A DNA stretch of 64,000 nt from contig NC_016489.1 in the NCBI RefSeq assembly GCF_000227115.2, positions 558,001 through 622,000 on the forward strand, read 5' to 3'. Under the pieces are notes generated by a model, which worked only from the letters and a program-made list of their open reading frames with translations, ran no database searches and had not been told where the DNA came from. The DNA is from Naumovozyma dairenensis CBS 421 (lineage: Eukaryota; Ascomycota; Saccharomycetes; Saccharomycetales; Saccharomycetaceae). The stretch's first letter is position 1. Each line of letters begins with the position of its first letter. The translations under genes and the position numbers were made by a program. Positions 56,405 to 64,000 of the stretch are shown here, in pieces.

Positions 56405-57509
56405 GTAAATTTTTAGTTCCTTCTTGAGTTGTTTGATCGTATACCTTTTTTCATACCAGTATTGTTTGGAATGAGGGATCCCTGTTCCTAGTAAAAATCC
56501 AATGCACTGAGGAGTTGGAGGAGGAAGATCTCTAGTTTCTTATACAATAAAAAAGATATAACCTATCTGAAAGAAACCTTTAATTAGAAGTTAGCAAAAT
56601 TTATTATAGAAGCTGTGGTTGATTGTTTATTGATAGAAAGCTAACAACCTATCTGTTGATCCTTGTTCCCTAACCGTTAAAAGATACCCCTCATCATCCT
56701 CATCATCACCTTTATAACTATTATTATGTAAAAATTACGTTAACGTGTACGTACCTACTATCCGTGCGGCGCAGGTGATCTCTCGAGTATCGGCCCTCCC
56801 TCCCCGCGTATAATAAATTTAATTATATATCCTTTAATCCTTTAAATGACACCACGGAGAAAGCGAGAGAGAAAGAGAGAATTTGATTTGCCTGCTTTTT
56901 CGTTGGTGTTTTGTTGATTATCTTTAATAGCGTTCTGATAGTAATTTTCGTACTGGTGTCCTGCATAGCTTAGAACTATATATGCCAATATGATCCTCTA
57001 CTCTCTGGCCTTGTTCTCTAGAGGTGCTGTGCTGTGCTGTGCTGTCATAACACCTTATATATATATATATAAAATATACATGCATATACACGGTAATGGA
57101 TGGAGACATCAAAAAGAAAAGAATCTGCAAATACCCTAAGAATAAACACATCCTTGCTGAAAGTATTTTCTGGTTCCAGGACATTTGTCTTATTATTATG
57201 CAACTTATTTAACTGTAACTTACTACGCAGCCTCATCGATTAAACTATTGACAGAGACAGGACCAAAATACAGCTAACAACCTAGCCACGTCTATGCATA
57301 TTTGCTCCGTAATCTTGAACGACTAGCCTTTGTGATAATGTAATCTCTAAAGAGCAGTCTGTAATCGTCTACTCCTAGTACCTATGATGCCAACGAAAGT
57401 TTGTTGAATTTTTCCTTTTGGATTTAACATTGGTAGGGCTTCATCCCATTCAGTACTAACCGAAAACGAATATTCCAGAATGTAGCATATTCTGGACATT
57501 TTATTTCCA
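56405..57509. other. Intergenic region between the MFS gene and NNF1
   Basis: A 1.1 kb region, no credible gene. It includes a GCTGT pentanucleotide repeat and a TA repeat near 57056-57071. The frames at 56924-57236 overlap each other and have no recognisable content. Confidence 0.5.
57026..57045 (+). repeat. (GCTGT)4 pentanucleotide repeat
   Basis: Four exact tandem GCTGT units lie in the intergenic DNA between the MFS gene and NNF1. Confidence 0.9.
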
Positions 57510-58154
57510 TTAATATTTCTCTCGTAGTTCTAATAACATATCATTTAGACCTTGCATTAGAATCTCGTCTGGTTTGTCGTTTATTATCTTTCCGCCTAGA
57601 TTATCCTCTGATAATTGTTTCACTTCATCACATTCGGATTGTAATTCATTCAGTAATGCTTCAAGTTCATCTTCTAATTGTTTATTAATATCATTCAATT
57701 TACTCAATCTCTTATTAAGTTCTGATATTGTTTTGTTCCTTTGGCTATATAAATTTAGAGATATAAGTTCCTCCGGTTTTAAATCCTCGAGAAGAATTTT
57801 GTGATTATTATCATCATCATTATTTTTTGTATGTCTCTCATCCTGATTATCATGCATTTGCTTTTGCAATGACTCTCTAGCTTCAAGAATCAAGTCATCC
57901 AACTCATCCAATTTCACCTTAACATTCCTTTCCTTCAAGATATCATCAAATTCTCGCTTACATAATCCTCTCCAAAATTCAATGACTTGCCTTTGACAAT
58001 TAATCAAATTAGAAACACCTTCTTCAGTCTGAGAATACTCTGGGAAACATGAACTTAATTTATCCCATCTTTCTAATTTAGTCAATGATTGATTTAAAGC
58101 CTTATTGAAAACTTGATTCAATCGAATATATCGTATCTTTTGTGATCCTGTCAT
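57510..58154 (-). CDS. NNF1: Kinetochore MIND complex subunit Nnf1
   Basis: From ATG 58154 the 214-residue product matches S. cerevisiae Nnf1 (YJR112W, 201 residues) from end to end: KIRYIRLNQVFNKALNQSLT, LSSCFPEY, NCQRQVIEFWRGLCKREFDD, LDELDDLILEA and the ending LNDMLLELREKY. It is mostly alpha-helical with a C-terminal coiled coil. With Mtw1, Dsn1 and Nsl1 it forms the MIND complex linking CENP-C/Mif2 to Ndc80 at kinetochores. An in-frame ATG at 58232 would add 26 residues (MHDLYTVWKD...) that have no counterpart in S. cerevisiae, so the shorter start is preferred. It is divergent from ESF2. Confidence 0.93.
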   Translation of the reverse strand: MTGSQKIRYIRLNQVFNKALNQSLTKLERWDKLSSCFPEYSQTEEGVSNLINCQRQVIEFWRGLCKREFDDILKERNVKVKLDELDDLILEARESLQKQMHDNQDERHTKNNDDDNNHKILLEDLKPEELISLNLYSQRNKTISELNKRLSKLNDINKQLEDELEALLNELQSECDEVKQLSEDNLGGKIINDKPDEILMQGLNDMLLELREKY

Positions 58155-58314
58155 GTGCACTTTTCCTTTCGTTATTCGTTTCCATTCATTAATATGAATC
58201 GAGTCTTTCCATACAGTATACAGATCATGCATTTAAAACCCGATCTATTATTACATACAATACTATTCCACATACATACAAGCGAGCGTGCGCATATAGA
58301 TTTTTTTTCATATT

Positions 58315-58373
58315 AAATTTTTCAAAAATACAAAAAAGTGAAAACTATCTCATCTCAGCTCATCTCATCTCAT
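58315..58373 (+). promoter_or_regulatory. RRPE plus repeated PAC-like motifs upstream of ESF2
   Basis: AAATTTTTCA (58315-58324) matches the ribosomal RNA processing element in reverse. CTCATC recurs at 58349, 58359 and 58364 with CTCAT at 58369, which in reverse reads GATGAG, the core of the PAC box (GCGATGAG). The pair lies 95-155 bp before the ESF2 ATG, as in ribosome biogenesis genes regulated by Stb3 and Dot6/Tod6. Confidence 0.7.
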
Positions 58374-58469
58374 TTTAAGTATACTGTTCACTCATCCATC
58401 TATTCATTCATATAAGCTTGTATATTTACCAGTTTAAGAAAAACACACCCACACAGGTACGATTATAGA

Positions 58470-59501
58470 ATGAGCAAAGAAGAAAGCGATATTGATGATT
58501 TCAATTCATCCGACGATGAAGACGCTAACATTAACCATACGGTATTAATTTCATCCAAGAAGAAGACATCTATCACGTCTACTACTGCTACTATTACTGG
58601 TGATGTCTTTACTAAGGAAGATGAATCTGACTTCGAGGATGAATCCCAAGATGGTGATGATGAGGAAGTAGAACTTGTTCAAAAAGATGCAGAAGCCGCT
58701 ACGGCTACGGCGGATGAAGTACCGATAGAGGAAGATACAATAGATAAAGAAGAAGAAGAAGAAGATAACGACGTGGAGAAGAGAACAGTGGAGGAAAAAC
58801 GTAAATCTTTGAAGGAACGTCTATCTAAATTGAAAAACAACAAGAAATTAAACCATAAGACTGGTGTTGTATATCTGTCGAAAATCCCACCGTATATGAA
58901 ACCTGCCAAGATGAGACAAATTCTGTCAAGGTTTGGTGAAATTGATAGATTATTCCTTAAGAAGGAAAATGATCAAAAATATACAAGAAGAATTAAAGGA
59001 GGTGGTAATAAGAAGACCATGTATGAAGAAGGTTGGGCAGAATTTATAAGGAAAAGAGACGCGAAATTATGTGCCGAGACGTTGAATGGGAATATTATTG
59101 GTGGTAAGAAGGGAACTTTTTATCATGATGATATTTTGAATGTGAAATATTTACCTGGTTTCAAATGGGCTGATTTGACTGAACAAATCGCTAGAGAAAA
59201 TGATGTTAGACAAGCTAAATTGGAATTAGAAATATCACAAGCTAACAAGTTGAATGCGGAATATATTAGAAATGTGGAACAATCTAAGATGTTGAATAAT
59301 ATCGAGAAATCTAAGAAGAGACAAGGCAAAGATATTGAATCCTCGACCAATAATAATAATAACAGTAACATTAGAGAATTCAAACAACGTAGGGTCAATA
59401 CCAACAGAGCTGACGCGCCTGAATCGCATAAACAAGGGAGTGGTAATAATGGCTCTGTTTCCAAGAAAGATATTGGAAGTATTCTAAACAACCTACTGTA
59501 G
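58470..59501 (+). CDS. ESF2: Small-subunit processome factor Esf2
   Basis: The 343-residue protein has an acidic N-terminus with DESDFEDESQDGDDEE and a charged coiled segment. An RNA-recognition-type domain of the Abt1/Esf2 family follows: TGVVYLSKIPPYMKPAKMRQ, YEEGWAEFIRKRDAKLCAETLNG and LNVKYLPGFKWADLTEQIARE. A basic Asn-rich C-terminus ends the protein. Esf2 (YNR054C, 316 residues) acts in the nucleolus in 18S pre-rRNA processing and stimulates the helicase Dbp8. NOG2 and POP2 downstream keep the YNR052-054 group together in tandem. Confidence 0.96.
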   Translation: MSKEESDIDDFNSSDDEDANINHTVLISSKKKTSITSTTATITGDVFTKEDESDFEDESQDGDDEEVELVQKDAEAATATADEVPIEEDTIDKEEEEEDNDVEKRTVEEKRKSLKERLSKLKNNKKLNHKTGVVYLSKIPPYMKPAKMRQILSRFGEIDRLFLKKENDQKYTRRIKGGGNKKTMYEEGWAEFIRKRDAKLCAETLNGNIIGGKKGTFYHDDILNVKYLPGFKWADLTEQIARENDVRQAKLELEISQANKLNAEYIRNVEQSKMLNNIEKSKKRQGKDIESSTNNNNNSNIREFKQRRVNTNRADAPESHKQGSGNNGSVSKKDIGSILNNLL

Positions 59502-59772
59502 ATTATCATGTACTATTTAAAAGCAGAAATATGATAGAATATAATATAAATATAAATATAAATATAATAAGTGACGCAAAAAAGGCCCAAGTGCAATAAA
59601 TCAAGATATGTGGTTAAATGCTACCCGCGGTCTCTATACGGATCATCGTTTGATACGACTGGTTAAAAGAAATTGATGTACTCTGTTTCCTATTTGTTTC
59701 CAATCCTGTTTCCATTTCCTTTTCCGTGTCTGTTCAGTAAAGAATTTGAGAAATGAAATAAAAATGTGAAGA

Positions 59773-59818
59773 GATGAGATGAGATGAGATGCGCTTTAGG
59801 CAAAAAGTGAAAAATTTT
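59773..59818 (+). promoter_or_regulatory. PAC-like repeats plus RRPE upstream of NOG2
   Basis: GATGAG units are tandemly repeated (GATGAGATGAGATGAGATG, 59773-59791). TGAAAAATTTT (59808-59818) follows, a full RRPE. They lie about 145-190 bp before the NOG2 ATG. This mirrors the ESF2 promoter, where the same two elements occur. Confidence 0.75.
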
Positions 59819-59962
59819 ATTATTATTTATTATACATGGTGAAGAATATACTGGATACTGAAAGGATGATTAAGGTGAACTTTACTACGTATCTCGTCAT
59901 TATTGTATTTACTCACATCCCACAGAACAACATATAAATAAGATCCACAGATATAAATCACT

Positions 59963-61561
59963 ATGGGTACCGGTAAGAAGGAAAAGCAAAGAAGAGTCCG
60001 TCAAAATGACACCAGGGACGGTAACCTACGAGTGAAAGGTGAAAATTTCTACAGGGATGCCAAAAAGGTTCAATTCTTAAACATGTACAAAGATGGTAAA
60101 TCCATCCGTAATAAGAGGGGTGACTTGATCCGTGCAGCTCCTTTACAAGATGCAACTATCCCAGACGCTAAAGTACAACCTGACCGTCGTTGGTTTGGGA
60201 ATTCTCGTGTCATTTCTCAAGATGCTTTACAACATTTTAGATCTGCTCTTGGTGAAACTTCAAAGGACACCTACCAAGTCCTATTGAAAAGAAACAAATT
60301 ACCCATGTCATTATTGGAAGAAAAGGATAGTAGTGATTCTCCTCAGGCCAAAATTTTAGAAACGGAAACTTATACTCAAGCATTTGGACCTAAATCACAA
60401 AGAAAAAAACCAAGAATCGCAGCATCAAGTTTGAATGATATCGTACAAAGTGCCGAAAATGATTCAAAGAAATATGAAGAAAAAGTGGAACTGGATACTA
60501 CTTTAGGGCTTATGGCTGGTACTCTTGACGATGAAGTCAATGGATGGTCTCAAGTAGCTAAGGAACATATTTTCAGTAAGGGTCAATCCAAACGTATTTG
60601 GAATGAATTATATAAAGTTATTGATTCATCAGATGTGGTGATTCATGTCTTAGATGCAAGAGATCCAATGGGGACTCGTCGTAAATCAGTGGAAGAATAT
60701 ATGACCAAAGAAACTCCACATAAACATTTGATTTATGTCTTAAATAAATGTGATTTGGTACCCACTTGGGTTGCTGCAGCTTGGGTTAAACATTTATCAA
60801 AGGAACGTCCAACTTTAGCCTTCCATGCATCTATTACCAATTCTTTCGGTAAGGGTTCTTTAATTCAATTATTACGTCAATTTTCTCAATTACATAGTGA
60901 TAGAAAACAAATTTCTGTTGGGTTCATTGGCTATCCAAACACGGGTAAATCCTCTATTATTAACACATTAAGGAAAAAGAAGGTTTGTCAAGTGGCTCCA
61001 ATCCCAGGTGAAACTAAAGTTTGGCAATATATCACTTTAATGAAAAGAATCTTCTTGATTGATTGTCCAGGTATTGTACCACCTTCAACAAAGGATAGTG
61101 AAGAAGATATTTTATTTAGAGGTGTAGTTAGAGTGGAACATGTCTCGAATCCAGAACAATTTATCCCAGGTGTTTTAAAACGTTGTCAAGTTAAACATTT
61201 AGAAAGAACTTATGAAATCTCAGGTTGGAAAGATGCAACTGAGTTCATCGAGATGTTAGCAAGAAAACAAGGTAGACTGCTGAAAGGTGGTGAACCAGAT
61301 GAGTCTGGTGTTTCGAAACAAATTTTGAATGATTTCAATAGAGGTAAGATCCCATGGTTCGTTATTCCTCCAGAAAAGGAAACTAAAGAAGAAGAAGACG
61401 ACGACAAAAAGAAGTCTGGTGTGAAGAGAAAAGCGGAAGACACTGCTGAAGACATCAAAGAAGGCCAAGAAAAGAATCAAGAAGAAGACGAAGAACAAGA
61501 ACAACAGTCGGGAAAGAAAGAAATAGAGATAACTGAAACCAAGAGAGTGAAAACTGCATGA
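59963..61561 (+). CDS. NOG2: 60S ribosome assembly GTPase Nog2
   Basis: The 532-residue protein is a circularly permuted GTPase. G4 NKCD lies near residue 261, ahead of G1 GYPNTGKSS near residue 323 and G3 DCPGI near residue 367. The N-terminus [14 protein letters not shown] is basic and enters the pre-60S particle. The C-terminal tail is a long Glu/Lys-rich low-complexity region. Nog2 (YNR053C, 486 residues) is a checkpoint GTPase of nuclear pre-60S export, released before Nmd3 binds. The S. cerevisiae gene is interrupted by an intron that hosts snoRNA snR191; here the frame is continuous from the conserved start, so the intron is absent. Confidence 0.97.
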   Translation: MGTGKKEKQRRVRQNDTRDGNLRVKGENFYRDAKKVQFLNMYKDGKSIRNKRGDLIRAAPLQDATIPDAKVQPDRRWFGNSRVISQDALQHFRSALGETSKDTYQVLLKRNKLPMSLLEEKDSSDSPQAKILETETYTQAFGPKSQRKKPRIAASSLNDIVQSAENDSKKYEEKVELDTTLGLMAGTLDDEVNGWSQVAKEHIFSKGQSKRIWNELYKVIDSSDVVIHVLDARDPMGTRRKSVEEYMTKETPHKHLIYVLNKCDLVPTWVAAAWVKHLSKERPTLAFHASITNSFGKGSLIQLLRQFSQLHSDRKQISVGFIGYPNTGKSSIINTLRKKKVCQVAPIPGETKVWQYITLMKRIFLIDCPGIVPPSTKDSEEDILFRGVVRVEHVSNPEQFIPGVLKRCQVKHLERTYEISGWKDATEFIEMLARKQGRLLKGGEPDESGVSKQILNDFNRGKIPWFVIPPEKETKEEEDDDKKKSGVKRKAEDTAEDIKEGQEKNQEEDEEQEQQSGKKEIEITETKRVKTA

Positions 61562-61982
61562 AATGTGAGCTCAATCGAACTATAAAAAAATATGTTACTA
61601 TTCCCCCTGAAAATACAAAACAATTTTTATCTTTTTCTATAGTAAAAAAACCATATAATTTTTATATATGTAAAAGGATTTGTATACTAGTCAATCAACC
61701 AATCAATCAAGCGATCAATCAATGCAAGGATTATCACTTCTTTATCAAAGAAGCAGATTTCTGTGTCTTAAAAAACATAGTAGTCTTCCTCGCCCTAAGC
61801 TAAAATGTCAAACTAAGCTAACTTTATAAAAACTAAACATCATGAAATTTCAACTAAGAACAAAAAACGTGGAATCTAAAACACTTTGCTGGAAACAACA
61901 ACGTGAGTCAAACAAGATAACCCACTCTATTTGCAAGTCATACCTGCCCTATACATATCTATATATACCGCCAGAAGTAAAG
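61562..61982. other. Intergenic region between NOG2 and POP2
   Basis: NOG2 3' end and POP2 5' region. An in-frame ATG at 61842 would extend POP2 by 47 codons. Short CAAT-type repeats occur near 61692-61722. No snoRNA could be recognised by eye. Confidence 0.5.
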
Positions 61983-63316
61983 ATGCAATCATTAAATGCA
62001 CAACCACATATGATGTTTATGGGAGACCGTTCTTTTCCAGGCGCTGGTGATCAGCAACAGGTTCAACAACAACCGGGACAAGGACAAGCTCAGGGACTTC
62101 CACAAATGTTTTCTTCTCAACTGAATAACCAACCTCATTTAGCCTCACAACAACAACAGCAACAACAACAGCAGCATCAAACACAGTCTGGTATGACTCT
62201 ACAAGAATTACAAAAAAAGCAAGATAATTTGATGAATACCTATATGGCAAAACAAAAATTGGATGCATTACTGAGTCAACAATCTCATAGTCAAGGTCAA
62301 GCCCAACCATCCCAAATATTTAACAATAACACAAATGCAAACATGTTGGCCAATTCACTGACGACTTCAGCTCCACCAGGATTGAATGTCTTCCAACCTC
62401 AACAACAACAACCTCAGCAACAACAGCAGGGACAACAACAGCAGCAGCCTGGTATGATGAGACCTATAGCATCTCAGCTGTTAAAGCAACAGCAGCACCA
62501 CCAGCAACAGCAACAACAACAACCGCAAACACAACAACAACTACCCCCACTAATGTTGCCGCCACCAAACCATCTTTTTATTCGTGAAGTTTGGTCTAAT
62601 AACTTACATAGTGAATTCGTTATGATCAGAAAATTAATTAAACAATACAATTACGTATCAATCAGTACCGAGTTTGTTGGAACCATGGCAAGACCTATTG
62701 GTAATTTCCGTTCAAAGACAGATTATCATTATCAAACAATGAGATCCAATGTTGATCTTTTAAATCCAATTCAATTAGGTATTTCATTGAGTGATTCTCA
62801 AGGGAATAAACCTGATAATGGTCCCTCTACATGGCAATTCAATTTCCAATTTAATATTTCTAATGAAATGATGTCTAATGAATCTATTGAACTGTTAAGA
62901 AAGTCAGGTATAAATTTTGAAAATCATGAGAAAAATGGGGTGGAATTAATGGAGTTTGCTCAATTAATTATTGATTCTGGTCTCTTACTGGATTCTAACG
63001 TTACATGGATTACTTATCATACAGCCTACGACCTAGGATTTTTGATTAATATTTTAATGAATGATTCAATGCCAAATAATAAAGAAGATTTTGAATGGTG
63101 GGTCAATAAATATATGCCAAACGTTTATGATCTAAATTTGATCCATAAGATAATTAAAGATTTTACTCAACAACCTCCGGGATTACCTGGCTTATTGAAT
63201 CCTAATGACAACTCCAATAATACTAATAATCTTTCCGGTAATGCTGGATTGAATGCGTTGGGTGTACCACCACCTCCACCTCCTCCACCAGGCGTCAATA
63301 TCACCGACTCTACGGC

Positions 63317-63350
<34 letters not shown>

Positions 63351-63566
63351 CCATCCCAGCATCATCAGTATACTTTAACATCTTTAGCCGATGAGTTAGG
63401 TATTCCAAGATTCCCAGTGTTTACGACAACAGCTGGACAAAGTTTATTAATGCTATTATCTTTTTGTCATTTAAGCAAATTATCGATGCATAGATTCCCC
63501 GACGGTACTGATTTTGTCAAATATAAAAATGTTATTTATGGTATCAATGGTATGATCGATAATTGA
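61983..63566 (+). CDS. POP2: CCR4-NOT deadenylase subunit Pop2/Caf1
   Basis: From ATG 61983 (MQSLNAQPHMM) the 527-residue protein matches S. cerevisiae Pop2 (YNR052C, 433 residues). A Gln/Pro-rich N-terminal region (to about residue 190) with several polyglutamine runs precedes the DEDD-fold nuclease domain. S. cerevisiae Pop2 has the atypical active-site set Ser-Glu-Asp-Gln. The same is seen here: Ser and Glu in SISTEFVG (near 227 and 229), Asp in YDLGF (near 350), and Gln in GQSLLML. An insertion of about 65 residues (about 397-462), with polyproline and an Asn run, interrupts the nuclease domain at a variable loop. Pop2 shortens mRNA poly(A) tails with Ccr4 in the cytoplasm. The upstream in-frame ATG at 61842 seems less likely, because the start chosen aligns with the yeast N-terminus. 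Confidence 0.96.
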
Positions 63567-63636
63567 TATTCATCATTCTATTATTGTATTTTTCATCATA
63601 CCTGTATATTTCATTCCACAAGTAATATTTTGAAAC

Positions 63637-63668
<32 letters not shown>

Positions 63669-64000
63669 TATATACATACATACATACAAACATACATATA
63701 TAACGCTATTATTGTATATATATATATATACCGTCATATACACTATTCAAATTGTCTCTACATTTAATATATATACAGTAATTAAAGATCGATTTGACTT
63801 TATAGCTGGTGAAACGAAATTGCTCGCATAGGCAAATGTCACTGTATCTTTCGCTTGCAAAGAAAGGGAAGAGTGTCTACTGTCTTCATTGGCAAGAAAA
63901 AAGTTGGAAAATCCCTACTGTAAACTTATGAACATACATAGATTAGTTACTCTATCAAGCATATAGCAGAGCTCATCCAGGTGGACTGCATATCATTATC
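63567..64000. other. POP2 3' flank with TA/CATA microsatellites
   Basis: Alternating TA and CATA repeats extend over about 63638-63732. The rest to the window edge is unremarkable and gives no ORF. Confidence 0.6.

Overview
This window looks like chromosomal DNA of a budding yeast of the family Saccharomycetaceae. The genome is AT-rich and the genes are compact, with no introns seen in any gene. CTG is read as leucine, and promoters carry Rap1, PAC/RRPE and SCB/MCB type sites. Almost every long ORF matches a Saccharomyces cerevisiae gene in sequence and often in order. The mosaic gene order, a Hyr/Awp-type adhesin and the apparent loss of the ancestral centromere beside ERG26/EFM5 fit a post-genome-duplication lineage such as Naumovozyma or Kazachstania. 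The genus is inference. A 20-N gap shows that this is a draft assembly.

Layout. 0-1.5 kb: a truncated adhesin-like gene. 2.2-7.5 kb: RAD54, YRB30 and CUP2, the same order and orientations as the S. cerevisiae YGL163-166 block. 8.0-12.3 kb: CUL3 and PEX31 (YGR003W-YGR004W). 14.8-30.4 kb: an inverted block with the YGR016W homologue, an EAT1-like hydrolase, MSB2, MCY1, ERG26, EFM5, ECT1, PRP18, TFG2 and RPL38. 31.4-34.5 kb: a large disordered protein that I cannot name. 34.8-39.2 kb: divergent HEM15 and ALE1. 39.2-43.6 kb: a gene-poor stretch with a broken GATA zinc-finger gene and an orphan G1/S-type promoter cluster. 43.6-53.5 kb: LYS9, GFA1, APE1/LAP4 and a frameshifted AAT1. 54.3 kb: tRNA-Leu(UAA). 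54.6-64 kb: an ATR1-like MFS transporter, NNF1, ESF2, NOG2 and POP2.

Functional themes. These are unlinked housekeeping genes rather than an operon or a dedicated system. They cover recombination (RAD54), nuclear transport (YRB30), copper response (CUP2), ubiquitin ligation (CUL3), peroxisome biology (PEX31), osmosensing (MSB2), sterol, heme and phospholipid synthesis (ERG26, HEM15, ECT1, ALE1), splicing and transcription (PRP18, TFG2), amino acid metabolism (LYS9, AAT1, MCY1), chitin precursor synthesis (GFA1), the Cvt pathway (APE1), the kinetochore (NNF1), ribosome biogenesis (ESF2, NOG2, RPL38) and mRNA decay (POP2). ESF2 and NOG2 share PAC plus RRPE promoter architecture, and RPL38 has tandem Rap1-like sites.

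Points that deserve a second look: the ERG26-EFM5 interval, which flanks CEN7 in S. cerevisiae, shows no recognisable point centromere; an inversion bounded by PEX31 and RPL38; three genes with frame breaks (MSB2, AAT1 and the GATA gene); an intron-less NOG2, whose S. cerevisiae intron hosts snR191; and several unexplained palindromes. I saw no convincing new multi-gene system. Comparisons with S. cerevisiae are from memory of that genome, not from a search.
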